This document shows positions 34,335 to 46,200 of a stretch of 64,000 nt of DNA, piece after piece. Both the position numbers and the translations under genes were made by a program. Source of the stretch: Typhlomys cinereus (Eukaryota > Chordata > Mammalia > Rodentia > Platacanthomyidae). The first letter of the stretch is position 1; each line of letters begins with the position of its first letter. The stretch is from assembly GCA_023101885.1 (NCBI GenBank), contig JALPQD010000125.1, positions 5,067,140 through 5,131,139 on the forward strand, read 5' to 3'. The notes under the pieces are model-generated. The model made no database searches and was not told the origin of the DNA. It saw nothing but the letters and a program-made list of their open reading frames with translations.

Positions 34335-34790
34335 GGGAGTCAGGGTTCAGACCCCCTTCCTGAACCTAGGCTAACTCTCCGAGTGGAGGGGAAGAAAACC
34401 AATTTCCTTGTGGATACTGGAGCCCAACATTCAGTCTTACTCCAGGACAACGGACGTAGGTCTGGAAGAAAGTCCTGGGTGCAAGGGGCCACCGGAAATA
34501 AGCTACATTCATGGACTACCCGAAGAACGGTGGACCTAGGCGTGGGCCGGGTATCCCACTCGCTCTTGGTAATTCCAGAATGCCCCTACCTCCTTCTAGG
34601 GAGAGATCTGCTAACCAAATTAGGGGCCCAGATACATTTTACCCCTCATGGGTCAACTATCACAGACCGCCAAGGAAATCCCTTGCAGGTCCTGACTGTT
34701 AGGCTAGAAGATGAATATCTTTTGTTCGAGCGACCCCCAGAAACTAAGGGAGAGATGGGAATTTGTTTACGCTGTTTCCCAAAGGCATAG
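34335..34790 (+). pseudogene. pro: Retroviral protease (pro) segment
   Basis: Aspartic protease that would mature Gag-Pol. It lies in the same frame as gag, directly after the UAG, the arrangement gammaretroviruses use for stop-codon readthrough. The catalytic Asp-Thr-Gly is at 34413-34421 in FLVDTGAQHSV, and the C-terminal signature is LLLGRDLLTKLG. The segment is open through 34787 and stops at 34788-34790. The RT continues in another frame, so a frameshift separates them. Confidence 0.88.
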
Positions 34791-35523
34791 GCCGAGACAG
34801 GGGGTTCAGGGAAAGCCAAGCTGCGTCCGCCTGTCCATGTCGAGCTGCGCTCCCAGGCGACCCCTATAGCAGTTAGACAGTACTCCCATGAGTACTGAAG
34901 CAAAAAAAGAGATCAAACCTCACATCATCCGGCTGCTTGATGAGGGAATCCTCCGTCCGTGTCAATCAGCATGGAATATGCCCCTACTGCCGATGAAGAA
35001 GCCCGGAACAGAGGACTATCGGCCAGTGCAAGACCTCCACGAGGTAAACAAACGGGTGGCAGACATACATCCCACTGTGCCAAATCCCTACACTCTGCTG
35101 AGTTCGCTTCCTCCAGATTGGGTTTGGTATACTGTCCTGGACTTAAAAGATTCCTTCTTCTGCTTGAGACTGGCCCCTGAAAGCCAGCCTATCTTTGCCT
35201 TCGAATGGAGAGACCCAGATTCTGGGACTTCGGGACAGCTCACCTGGACCCAGCTCCCCCAAGGGTTCAAAAACTTGCCAACAATCTTTGATGAAGCATT
35301 ATGCCAGGACCTGACTCCCTTCTGAGGACAAAACCCACAGGTAACCCTCCTACAATATGTAGACGACCTCCTGCTGGCCGCTCCTGATGAACGCACCTGC
35401 ATGGAAGGTACGGAGCAGCTACTGTGGGAGCTTGGCTACCTAGGATATCGAGCATCAGCAAAGAAAGCTCAGATCTGCAGGAAAAAGGTCAGGTACCTGG
35501 GGTACCTGCTTGAGGATGGATAA
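34791..35523 (+). pseudogene. pol: Reverse transcriptase palm/fingers (pol), truncated
   Basis: RNA-dependent DNA polymerase region, open 34888-35322. Visible motifs: [12 protein letters not shown], motif [12 protein letters not shown] with the catalytic Asp, and motif [14 protein letters not shown] at 35323 interrupts. In the same frame follows motif C QYVDDLLL (YVDD at 35356-35367), then YLGYLLEDG and a TAA near 35521. The thumb, connection and RNase H regions expected next are absent: the following sequence is already integrase-proximal. This is an internal deletion of more than 1 kb relative to a normal gammaretroviral pol. Confidence 0.88.
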
Positions 35524-36449
35524 ACAATATGACCCTGGGTTAGGAGTCTGGAGGGAGCTGGGGAGGTTAATAATTTTGCCTAGAAAAGAAGCTCGAACCT
35601 TGATAGACCAGATGCACCGCTGGACACACCTAGGAGAGACAAAGATCAAAGAGCTCTTGAAAACGACCGAGTTCATGATCCCTAAAAAGAACCTCCTCAT
35701 CCCTGAAGTAGTCCAGAAATGCAAAGCATGTAAAATGGTAAATGCAAACAAAGTAACAGGAACAATGGGCCACAGACTGCGCGGAGACAGACCCGGAGCC
35801 TACTGGGCAGTGGACTTCACCGAGGTTCTGCCAGCTAAATATGGCTACCGCTATCTATTAGTATTTATAGACACTTTCTCACGATGGATGGAAGCCTTCC
35901 AAACTAAGACTGAGACTGCCCTGGTAGTGGTCAAAAAGATCCTAGAAGAAATCTTTCCACGATTTGGAGTCCCCAAGGTAATAGGGTCTGATAATGGATC
36001 TGACTTTGTTGCCCAGGTAAGTCAGGGAGTGGCCAGGTATCTGGATTAATTGGAAATTTCATTGTGCATATAGACCCCAGAGTTCAGGACAGGTAGAAAG
36101 AATGAATAGAACCCTAAAGGAGACCTTAACTAAATTGACCGTGGAGACTGGTGGGTCAGACTGGGTGGCTCTCCTACCCCTGGCCCTCTTCCAGGCCAGG
36201 AATACCCCCTCTAAAAACTCGGACTTACCCCTTTTGAAATTCTGTGTGATGTCCCTGCCCCCATAACCCAAATAGGGGACTCTGTGAGTTCTGTTCCTAG
36301 TAATAACTTGAACTTGCGCGCTAGGCTGGAGGGCCTGCAAGTGGTGCAGGCAAACCTGTGGACGCGGGTATTAGCAGCCTACCAGCCCAGAGAGCCAAGT
36401 GCCGCAAAGCACCAGTTCCAGGTCAGGGACCTCGTCCTTGTCTGTCGAC
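35524..36449 (+). pseudogene. pol: Integrase (pol C-terminal part), frameshifted
   Basis: DNA-strand-transfer enzyme of the provirus. The frame is open to 36049. The HHCC zinc motif is visible as MHRWTHLGETK plus CKACK. The core shows the first Asp in AVDFTEV and the second in GSDNGSDFV. After a stop at 36047-36049 the frame changes, and [13 protein letters not shown] supplies the expected catalytic Glu. A further shift near 36220 leads to the C-terminal part (LNLRARLEGLQ, FQVRDLVLV). Sequence ends near 36449 without an env overlap. Confidence 0.88.
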
Positions 36450-36452
36450 ACC

Positions 36453-36502
36453 ATTAATTCATTTATTTTGAGACACTATTAATTCATTTATTTTGAGACA
36501 CT
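36453..36502. repeat. Two tandem copies of a 25-bp unit at the proviral 3' breakpoint
   Basis: The unit attaattcatttattttgag plus acact occurs at 36453-36477 and 36478-36502, exact copies. It sits at the junction between truncated integrase and a SINE. Confidence 0.95.
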
Positions 36503-36700
36503 ATTGCATTACCCAGGTAGCTGACCCAAAAGGTGCTTGTGACTCTCCAGCTTTTGTCTCCTGTCTCCTGGTACTCATACTGGCCTCATACATGCTTGTA
36601 CTTCTGTCTCAGACTTTCATATAGGTTTTAGGGATCTGAACTCAGGTCATCAGACTTGTGCGTCCACTGAAATATCTCACTAATCCACTCTCAATCTTTC
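36478..36700 (-). mobile_element. B4-like composite SINE
   Basis: On the plus strand: ttattttgagacactattgc (B1-like end), then ctcagactttcatataggtt, gggatctgaactcaggtcat and atatctcactaatccac (tRNA-like head reversed). This fused order resembles rodent B4 elements. Confidence 0.55.
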
Positions 36701-36734
36701 ACTTGAATGTGGAGTAAAGGTTTGTTTCCCAGAC

Positions 36735-36830
36735 AACTGCTCCTTCAGGTTCAATTGGTTTGCTATAGTAGTTCACAGAACTCAAGGGGTGAGATAGAGG
36801 ACAGAGATGAATAGTCTGATAAAAAGTTGT
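36735..36830 (+). repeat. Ancient repeat relic related to 29395-29620
   Basis: The shared blocks ctccttcaggttcaatt and agttcacagaactca match the 29441 copy. The family was not assigned. Confidence 0.5.
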
Positions 36831-37263
36831 GGAGGCTGAGGTTAAAATGATTAATGATGTATTTGGATTACTAACTGTCATGTTTATCAGTGTTTTATAT
36901 TGTTTATTCTTGTTTTTCATGTCTACTTTTGTCTCCCACTTTTTTGATATCTTCTGTGGTTTAAATAACAAAATATTTTATTTTTTCTTAGCATATCATT
37001 GCGTTTCCTTTATTTGTCACTTCTACTGATCACCGCAAAGTTAATAATATACCTTATGATTAATCCAAGTTCTCTTTCAAATGACAAAATATCACATCCT
37101 GTCTAGTGCAAGTACTTCATAATAAACACATAGTACTTGTTATTCATTCCCTCTTGAACCACTTTGCTATTCATCTTATTCATAAGCACGCACAGCAGTA
37201 CATTTTTTCATTTTTGCCTAGAAAAGCTTTTATCCACTACCTCATTTAAGAATAAAAAAATTA
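36831..37263. other. No recognisable feature
   Basis: AT-rich sequence without a supported feature. Confidence 0.5.
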
Positions 37264-37420
37264 AGCCAGGCATGAAGGATGGTAATCTGTGTACTTGCAG
37301 CCAAGGAGGAGAATCATAAGCTTAGACTACAAAGCAAGTTTGAGAGACCAGCCTGCTGAGCTAAATACTGAGACTTTCTTGAAACAAAGAATTAAACAAA
37401 AACAACAGCAATAATAAAGA
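37264..37420 (+). mobile_element. B1-like (7SL-derived) SINE, old
   Basis: It starts gccaggcatgaaggatggt, has agagaccagcctgctgagc and gactttcttgaaacaaag, and ends in an A-rich tail. The order matches B1, with much decay. Confidence 0.75.
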
Positions 37421-38340
37421 CCCCCCCCCAAAAGTCATAAATTAGCCAGGGCTCTCAAATCCAAACCCTTATTTTATATTCATTCATCCATTCTTTGATA
37501 CTTTTCCTTAATAGAAATCTGATTTTTTAAATTATATAATGTTTTTCTTTTGAAAACATCTTTCTTTCACTTGTTCTTACAAGCAAGAGCTAATTATAAC
37601 AAATTTCCTCAATTTTTGTCTTTGTATTTCATGTTTGAAGGATGTCTTATGTGGTATAGGACACTGGGCTGGTGTCATCTTGTTTTCTTTCATTGGCTGA
37701 CGTTTTCCTTTGTTTGTACATTTTCTATGGAAAAGTCAGATTTGTTTGCTCCTCTGTATATACATATCTTTTCCTATTAGTTAGCTGCTTTTGAAATTTC
37801 TTTATCACAATTGTTTTTCTATAGTTTGAATGATTCTCCTTGTGTAGTGCTTTTTTTCATTTTCATTTTTTGAGTCATAGGACATTTATTCTGTTTTACA
37901 CTCTAAACTTCCTGCATTTTGATGTTCATGCTTAATATTAATTTGATGGATATTTTGACATTATTGCTTCAAATATTGCTATTGTTTCATCTCTTTTTCT
38001 TCTTCTAATGATGTTTCTATTATGTCTATATTAAACTTTAATTGTCATCCATAAGCTTGGGTATTGTTTTCTGATTTTTTTCAGTCTTGCTTTTAGAAGT
38101 TTCTAGTTATCGCATTCTGAAGTTCTTTCTTCAGTTCTCTTTAGTTTCCTAAGAAGCCTACCAGGTACACTTCATTTGTTGGAGTGGGTTTGATCCAGCA
38201 ATGCCACCAATACCACCATTGTATTAATAACAGTTTAAAAATGTTCTGCTTTTATAATTCCATCATTCCTATGTCACTTCTGACTCTATTACAATGCACA
38301 TTTATTCTGGCCAAATTTTGTATTTTGTATTGTAGTATGC
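37421..38340. other. No recognisable feature
   Basis: AT-rich, possibly very old L1-type sequence, but no block is clear enough to call. Confidence 0.4.
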
Positions 38341-38347
38341 CTTGTAG

Positions 38348-38435
38348 TTTTTTTGGGGGCATACTACTGGGTATTGAGCCTGCAGACTAACACATGTGAC
38401 ATAAATGTTCTATCACTCAGCTACAGCTTCACTAT
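38348..38435 (-). mobile_element. ID-like tRNA-derived SINE relic
   Basis: Reversed ID-type layout: tactgggtattgagcctgca (B-box region), then gttctatcactcagctacag (A-box region). Confidence 0.5.
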
Positions 38436-40006
38436 TGCCTTGTAATATTTTTTAATTGAAAAGATGGGTATGATGTTCTTGTTAAGAGTAACTGCGGTAA
38501 TAGATCTTTTTATAAAGTGTGGAATGGAAGGTCTGTGATTAACTCTATTAGTGAGTCTGTACCACAGAACTTGGAACTTCCAGAACATGTCTCAATAACC
38601 CTTGTTTAGGCAGAGCAGATGGCTAGAGGTTGCTATTGCTCCCATGTGGAAGCTGAAATAAGGCTGGAACTGGGTTTTGCCTTTCCCAGGTAAGATTAGT
38701 CTCTAAGAATCCTGATAGGCTGCAGTAAAAATAGTTTCTCCCTAGGCAGGCCCTTAAGAAGAAAAATAATCTACCCTGCTGTATTTCAAAATGTTTATTT
38801 TTCCATTCACTGTGCCAAAAGCATGAAGAATTTTCCTCTGATCCTCTCTGCATGTTTACATCCACTTTGGATTTGTTATAAAAGAGTATAATAAACTGTG
38901 TACTATATAAAGACAAAGAACATATGAATTAGTCAGATGTAGTGGCTAAATGGTGTGGAAGGTTGTGCCCTTACTTTGTGAGAAAAAGGTGAAAAGAAAA
39001 ATGTATTTTTAGAGATTGGTGAAGGAGGAACTCATGCTTTCACTGAGACCTATGCCTGTGATAATAATTCAATCCTGAGTTTAAAGTCTATACCTGACTT
39101 GAGAGTCAATTTAAGAGACATATTCAAACTTAGCAGTGCAAAAATCCTAGTTAAGGTCCAAAGGAAAACTCAAAAGAGTGTGGAGGATTCCAGTGACTAT
39201 ATTTGTTTGAGTACAGTATTTAGTTTATTTTTTTCCTATTTAGGCTCTGGTTTATGCAGTGGTTTCTGTTTGTGGGTTTCTGGTCTGTTTATTGTGGTTT
39301 TCTGACTCTGTCTGTCTCTAAAGTGTGGGGACATTGGTTTTACTGTGGTCCAACTTTTCTGATATATGTAAGACAAGCAGTTGAATTTTCAGTTTCTTTA
39401 GTTTTCTACTTGTCTTGAGGATGGGATGATGACTTTCAGGTTTCTTGTATGCCAGGGTAGAGAATTGCCATTGCTTTTAAAAAATTCTCATTATTTTGGC
39501 AAGATATTAGTGAAATGGATTGTAGAAGACTAATCATTGACAATGCTTTGCCCTCTATATTTTAGGTTGATAAATTAGAAAAAAGTGTTTATTTTAACCT
39601 GAAGACATGTAACATTCTTTCGGTCTAAAAATATAGAATAATTCCTGGAGAACTCTTAAACTGATGTTTGCTTATTTCACAAACAATCTCATTTCTGCCT
39701 GAGTCATTTTAAGTGAGCACAGGCTGAGGTTTCTTTTCACTATGAAACACTATGAGGCTCTGCCACTGAAGTGTAGTACTGTACTTCCAAACCTCTAACC
39801 TTAAAGGTAATATATGCTGTTTTAGCACTTTTTTAATTCAAACCTTCTCACTAATAGAATAGCATTAATTCTACTGAATGTTAGAAAGAGTGTGTTTAAA
39901 TTTTAGAAATTTAGACAAGAATGTGAGAGAGAAGAGTTTTGCTTTTTTAAAGCATGTTGCTTATAAGATTAAATCATAAAAATTTCATCTTTCTTCTTCT
40001 TATGTC

Positions 40007-40011
<5 letters not shown>
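38436..40011. other. No recognisable feature
   Basis: AT-rich, apparently unique sequence. Frames are short and without motifs. Confidence 0.5.

Positions 40012-40057
<46 letters not shown>
40012..40057. repeat. (GA)n microsatellite
   Basis: Nearly pure GA repeat, ending aaagagag. Confidence 0.97.
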
Positions 40058-40058
<1 letters not shown>

Positions 40059-41090
40059 TGACCTGAAGAATTTGGAGTAGGAAAGGGTAGAGGATACAAT
40101 TCTCCAGTCTCTTCGATATACCTCCAGGTGGATCGAATTCTTTAGATGGTGGAATCCTACTCATGTGATTGACCCAACTAATTTAACTTAAAGGTGGAGA
40201 TTGACATTCCAATGTTACCAAGGAAATATGGAGGGGGGGGTCTACCCAAATCCCTAATAATATGAACTTTTTGCTTTAATTATCTCAATTCCAAAAGACT
40301 TTGTTTTCACTCCTCTAGGATTACTGCTTACAGCACAAATCTCTCTCGGACTGGCTTCACCTATGTTATATAACCTCCCAAGACAGGTATCCCATCTTGG
40401 TTCTGGCATGTGTCCCTAACATCCTTATCTCTCAACAGTAATATGAGTTTTAACTCCATATTATGAAATGTTCTTCCAGGGTCTCCTCATGGATTTCCTG
40501 ACCCTGTCATATTCTACTTGATTTCAGGAGTTCTCTGAAACCATGGAGGAAGAATTTATGACATCCTCAATCTCACATATATAATGCTTCTCAAATTAGT
40601 ACCATGTGGATGACATTGTGGAGTTTTGCAAAACCTTCGAATTGAGACTAGCCTCCTCAGACCACAACTGGTTCAACCACTTTGTGGTGACACTGGGGAT
40701 AACCTCCCCAGGGCAATTGCTCTAAAGGAACAGAGGAAACCTTTGGGTATCTGACCTTTGTCCTTCCAAAAGAATTTGCATTCTCTTGGGTAGGGCTCTT
40801 CCCTGAATGTCTTGCCCTCAAGGCATGATCTTTTCTTTTGAGTCTCAGTAGCTGTTGATATAAGTCATTCTGTCTTTTTGAAATTTCCATTCCATTCCTA
40901 TGATAACTCCCTTGTTCCTCTCTCTTCATGTCTTTTATAGTAAACTCATTGTCATCCATTCTTGTTTATTTATGGGACTAATCTCTTTAGCAATAATTGA
41001 CATTTTGTCATCTGGTTCTCTTAGTTTAACCTGTTAAATTTGTAAAACTATTTCTGTCATCAAGCCTCATAGTCTCTACTTCTTTCTGTG
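40058..41090. other. No recognisable feature; one 100-codon minus-strand frame of unknown nature
   Basis: A minus-strand frame at 40959-40657 (starts MDDNEFTIKDMKREEQG, basic middle) could be chance or a decayed retrocopy. No family was recognised. Confidence 0.35.
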
Positions 41091-41097
41091 TGATTTA

Positions 41098-41098
41098 T

Positions 41099-41153
<55 letters not shown>

Positions 41154-41368
41154 ATCAGAGGCACTGTGTGTCCTTGTGGAGGCCAAGGGTAACTTTAGGA
41201 ATCATCTTGGATTGCTTCTATCTAATTTTTGCTTTACTCTGGGATCTCCCAGTCTTTACATTCCAGTGAACTGTTTTCCCTGGTGTTTTATGTGGGATCT
41301 GGGATCTGAGCTCAGGTCCTTCTGCTTTTGAGGCAGAGGTTTAACCCTTGAGCCATCTCTCCAGCCCC
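41098..41368 (-). mobile_element. tRNA-derived SINE with (TG)n tail region
   Basis: Reversed: a (TG)n tract (41100-41151), a body, then gggatctgagctcaggtcct (B box) and gtttaacccttgagccatct (A box), ending ctccagcccc. Same broad family as the 45.1, 54.2, 60.5 and 63.2 kb copies, but more diverged. Confidence 0.85.
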
Positions 41369-43749
41369 ATGCTCTCTTTTATTGTAGATCTGAATATGAG
41401 TACTAGAAAGTAGCCATGCCATAGAGTCAAGGCTTTGTTGTCTTAGAACTTCCTCTGAAAAACCACATCTGTCCATTACATTTTAATTCAACTTCACCCA
41501 TACTTTCAGGACACAGACAAATGCCAACCAAGCTCTTTTCCAAAGTGTCACCTGAATTGCCCCTAGTCCAGTTCCCAAACGAGCTTTGGTCTTTTCTAAA
41601 GATATTACAAACATTAATACCACCTGAGGATTTAAACACATGAGCCTGCAGTTCAAACCATGACATTCTGCTTGTCGGCTACCATAGGATCATGACCATT
41701 TCATGATGGAAACCATATTCAGAAGGTATTAATTGTTTCTTCATAAAATAATTCAGTAAACATGGTGAATAATATGAATTAAACAAGGTCAAGGGACCCA
41801 GAAATGACTCAGAAGGAGACCTCTACCCTTCTATTCTATAGTTGGTTGTGCCACATCTGAAAAGGAAGTGATGGTAAATGAAAAAAGAGGAGCAAGGATG
41901 GGGAAGAACTCAGCAGGGAAGGTAGATCAAGTTTATGTCATGTTGCAATTAAGATGTTCGTATGGCTAAGTCAAAGTCAGTAGGAACATTTAGAGAGTTT
42001 AAACTTGAAATGAACACAGATCTGAGCCATATATACATATATGACCTTATACATAACTTTTAGAGTATAGTTGAAGGTATTTTGGGAACTCAATAAAATT
42101 AGAGTAAAAATGGATGACAATGAGTCTTCTGTGTAAGGGATGATGTGAGAAGAACAGGGATTATCAGAGCAATCAAATGGAGATTTCAAAAGGACGGAAT
42201 GACTAATAGTAATTGCTATGGAGAAGCAAAATAAAAGATCACACAAAGAAGCCAAAAAAGATCCAGAAAAATGTCTTGATGACTGCCTGCCACATTTAAT
42301 TACCTGTGTTCAATCACCATAACCCACATCATGAAAGGACAGACCGTCTTCCACAAGTTTTTCTATGACCTTCACATGTGTGATGTGGCACTGTCCCCAC
42401 ATAATAAAAAATACAAAGTAAAAAATTTAAGTTAGAAATAACTAGAATAGTTTCTTGATCAGTTTTATTGGCTTAAGACTGTATGGGGATTGAATCCAGA
42501 AGGCAACAGTCTATGTGCTAGGGATTGTTCTCTAAATACTCATTTTTGAAGGGAAAAGAGAGAAGTGCAAAGTGGAGTACAATTCTTCGAAAAATTCAAA
42601 GTTTATGACAACAGAGAAAGAATAGATCTGTTGGATTCTGGAAATTTCTTGAATATTAAGCACTCATTGAATCGATTTGTTGGCTGTACAAACAAGACGA
42701 GAGAGATCTGAATGCTTCTATTTGTGAATGGACAAAAACTCAATGTAGCTTGGCAGTTTCTGCCAAGGGAGAGCAAATATTAAATCCTGGAGCTTGGAAT
42801 GTGACTGGGAGGGAAAGAGGCCTTAAAAGGATCCTGAAACAGGAATAAGTATTCTCATTTTCAAACCTGTGTAAAAAAGCTGCAAAAATAGGAGAGAATT
42901 TCAGTCAAATTTCACCAGGGAGTTGAGGGATGAAGAAACTTCTATAAATCCTTGGGATATTGTGGTTGTAAAAACTTGTGGAACCTTACCAAAAACACTT
43001 TCAAAGGTGACAAAATCTAGCTAATTACATGTGTAACTGAGGTGAAAGTGACCAGATTACTTGAAGTGATGTTCTCAATTCTGCACTTGACATGCTGAGA
43101 ACTGGATTTCCTTTACAGAGTGATTCGCCAGCCTCAAAGTTAATCATGCTGACAGCTCTATCGAAAACCACCCCAAGTAAGTTAGTGCCTCTATTAACCC
43201 TAACGCAGAAAGTCCATCTTTGCAGGACAGCCAAGATTTTACATACAGTGGAGATGAACTTGATGTTTTCTAGCCCCACTGAGAATGAAGATGAGATGTA
43301 GTCTTTTGAATGGTAAAACTCAAAATTTCTCAGTCTGTTATACCCCAAGCCTGTGTTACTCACACTTCTGGCAGAGCAAGATTTCATTCTCTTGCTCTTA
43401 CCTTGTAAGGAAGGATAACTATGTGTTGAAGTAAGAAACACAGAATCTAGTTCAGAATTCACAGCAGCCCAACTCAAGTCCCTCTTTGAGGACCTCATCT
43501 TACTTTCTAAAGATGAAGCAATATCAAGATTTACTCAGAAAAAAATGTGACTCTAAGGCCAAGACACTTAGGGGTAATGTGATTTGCATCCCTGCGTTTT
43601 CTACAATGAACCTTTTGAGTTATTCCAGCTACCCTGAGAAGTGATTAATATAGCCACTAGGTCCAGAATGCAATCCCTGTCTAACCTTGTGATATTCAGT
43701 TTGTTAGACACAGGTGATTACATGTAGAAATAGAGTATTTAAATTTTAC
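41369..43749. other. Long featureless interval
   Basis: No clear repeat or gene. The longest frame (157 codons, minus strand, 43498-43025) has no signal peptide, membrane segment or family motif that I recognise. Confidence 0.45.
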
Positions 43750-43751
43750 TT

Positions 43752-43830
43752 TAGTTTTTTAAGTGATAAAGCTGGAACTCAGGGCAATATGCTAGACAAG
43801 TACTGTACCAGTGAGCCACACCTCTAAACT
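43752..43830 (-). mobile_element. ID-like SINE relic
   Basis: gctggaactcagggcaatat, then ctgtaccagtgagccacacc: the reversed ID-type B-box/A-box order. Confidence 0.5.
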
Positions 43831-44904
43831 GAATGAGAATTTTACATGTGAAGTTCGGTTTGATAAAACGTCTCCAGTTTGAATACATGCAAAGAAGCTT
43901 TCAAGGAAGTTTCTTTGCTGATTGCACATGAATCACCCTTCCCTGGAATGCCTAGAGCCAGGGGATAGAATTATGAGCCATGTAGTTTGGAGAACGGGCT
44001 GGTGGAATTTGAATGCCAGCATTCAGAAACCCACATCAGTATTCCCAGTGATTCTGGGGACGTCAGGGTCATATCCACTGTGTGAAATCTTGGATGTGTC
44101 CTTGGACAGCTCAGGTTGACTCATGGCACGTGACACATAAGCTGTGATGACAAGGTGATCAGATGGTTTAGTCTGTAAGCCTTTTGACGGGTCCTTTTTT
44201 TCTTTCCTTTTTAAAAAAAGTCAGTCACCAGACAAATGAGGTATTTCTACAAGTGTGGTTTTGAAGTCCTTGCTTATTTAAAATTCAATATTTTTATTTA
44301 TCATCTTGAATTTTTTAGAATTTTACATTATTTTTTTACCTTATTGCTGACTTTTTCATGTGTATCTTGTGCGAATGCTGTGCCACGTACAGTACTTTTC
44401 TGGTCTTACTTGGTTTACCTTCTGGGACTCAGTTTAAATTTATTATAACTTTTCTTCTTTCTCTCATCTTGGATGTTCACATGTCCCTAGAACCACCAGA
44501 CAGAAAGTCCTTTTAGGGATAAAAACCAGATGGCAGACTGTTATATTTTGCGATAGATTTTACTTCTGGAAAGTTTCAAATGTTCTTTGAAACAAAGTCA
44601 GCTGAGTTTACTGGTGATGAACTGGGTAATTCTGGTCAAAATAAATATTGTAAAGGTTAATTTTTCATATCAGCCAGAAAAGGCTTAGAGGGTAATTCCA
44701 AACATACTTGAACAAGTTCTGAGCACAGGAATACAACTAAATAATAGGTCATGTCTAAAGTTGTTATTTTGAAGATCTATTTGGTAGATCTAAGCCAGAG
44801 TTGATAGAAGCTTGGAAAGGTCACAGATAATAGAACTGAAACAACCAGCTCACATTAGTAGTGGGGAAGAGAAAAAATTAAAGGAAAAATTCAAGAATAC
44901 TTTG
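43831..44904. other. No recognisable feature
   Basis: AT-rich sequence with no supported feature. Confidence 0.5.
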
Positions 44905-45060
44905 AGAAGCTGAATATGGTAGCATATAGCTATAAATCAAGCCCTTGGCAGGTGGAGGCAGGATGATCTGATATTGTGTATAGCAATTTTAGGCCAGTCT
45001 GGGTAACAAGAAACCATATCTCAATAAACAAGAGTTTTGAGTCAAATAAAAACAAAATGA
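44905..45060 (+). mobile_element. B1-like SINE
   Basis: gctgaatatggtagcatata, ggcaggtggaggcaggatga, ttaggccagtctgggtaaca and accatatctcaataaac follow B1 order, with an A-rich tail. Confidence 0.75.
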
Positions 45061-45141
45061 TAAAAGTAATTTTACTTTTAGGAGGTGTCAATGAGTTCCA
45101 ACAGAGAAATAGAATAGTCTTAAACACCTTAACATTTTTTT

Positions 45142-45165
45142 AAAATTTTTTATTATTTATTCAAT

Positions 45166-45203
<38 letters not shown>

Positions 45204-45409
45204 ATCACGGACGAATTCAGGAACCACCATGGACTGCCTCCACCTCCTCCTTGCGCTGCCCAGGGATTCACAGGCTCCGCCCTACCAGGACCAGAAACGC
45301 AGGCTGCCCCCGCTTCCGCTCGGCATCTATACGTGGGGTCTAGGATCCGAACTCAGGACCTTCTGCCTACAAGGCAGAGGCTTAACCCCTGAGCCACCTC
45401 TCCAGCCCC
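45142..45409 (-). mobile_element. Young T+ tRNA-derived SINE
   Basis: On the minus strand: tRNA-like head with A box tggctcaggggttaag and B box ggtcctgagttcggatcc, then a CpG-bearing body, an (AC)n tract, and caattgaataaataataaaa. The target-site duplication caccttaacatttttt lies at 45125 and 45410. The body is about 95% like the 54.2 and 63.2 kb copies by eye, so the family was recently active. Confidence 0.92.
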
Positions 45410-46104
45410 CACCTTAACATTTTTTAAGAGAATAGAAAAGGGGAGAAATCTACGGTTCAGGTAATAGAAGAAAAGAAAGAGAAACAGAAGAGAAAAGATG
45501 AAGGAAATTGAGTTGCTCTGTGAAAGAAAAGTAAAAGTATAATCTCTTACGTTCTACAGAATTTCAAAAGGCCTGGGATTGCCAAAGCAATCTTGATGAA
45601 GAACAATAAAGCTGGAGATATGATGCTATCTGACTCAACAAATGCAATGCAAGGTGAGAGTGGTTAAAACAGCCTGGTGCTGGCATGGCAGTGTGCACAG
45701 ACTGAAGGTACACAGTGGAGAGCCCCCAAACTAGTCCATACTTTTGGGCAAAGCACCAAAGTTATATAGGGAAGAAAGAGTTATCTCATCAATCATTGCT
45801 CTTTTGAATATTGTAATACAGCATGAAATGAGACTCTACTTTCATACAGAATGAAAGTCAACTAAACAAAGATCAAATACTTCAATACAAGACCTGACAC
45901 TGTAAAACTATCAGAAAAAAAAGGGAAGGGGGAACTACATGCAATTTCTCTGGATAATTTTTTTTCATATGACACTATGAAAACATAAAACATGGAAAAA
46001 GTGACAAATAGGCCTACATCAAAAAGTTTATGAGCAGCAGATGAAACATCTCAGAGTGAAGAGATGACAATCTGATGAGGAACTAAGATCCAGAATGCAA
46101 AATT

Positions 46105-46200
46105 GGTATGGAAGTACAGCTTGTCATCTTTTCATTCTGAGATAGGAGGATTTTGAGTTTGAGACTAGCCTTGTTTAGATGTTGAGACTCTGTCTTTTTA
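46105..46200 (+). mobile_element. B1-like SINE fragment
   Basis: cattctgagataggaggatt, gagtttgagactagcc and gttgagactctgtctttt follow the 3' half of B1. Confidence 0.5.

Larger units (their letters stand above)
31850..36452 (+). mobile_element. Defective gammaretrovirus-like endogenous provirus (5' LTR-gag-pro-partial pol)
   Basis: Order: 5' LTR (31850-32238), tRNA-Gly primer site, leader, gag, UAG, protease, RT, integrase. The RT thumb, connection and RNase H region is deleted at about 35520. After the integrase C-terminal region the provirus ends at about 36452, with no env and no 3' LTR. Frames are broken many times, so the copy is old and cannot make virus. It sits in decayed L1 on the left and abuts a 25-bp tandem duplication and a SINE on the right. 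Confidence 0.93.

Noticed and set aside
36060..37030. env gene or 3' LTR of the provirus
   Set aside because: After 36452 the sequence is a SINE and AT-rich DNA. No sequence resembling 31850-32238 recurs, and no envelope-like frame is present.
40657..40959. 100-codon minus-strand frame with charged composition
   Set aside because: Could be a decayed retrocopy, but I cannot name a parent gene and see no poly(A) or target-site duplication.
43025..43498. 157-codon minus-strand frame
   Set aside because: No signal peptide, domain or low-complexity bias; overlapping frames exist and no splice or promoter context is visible. Likely chance.
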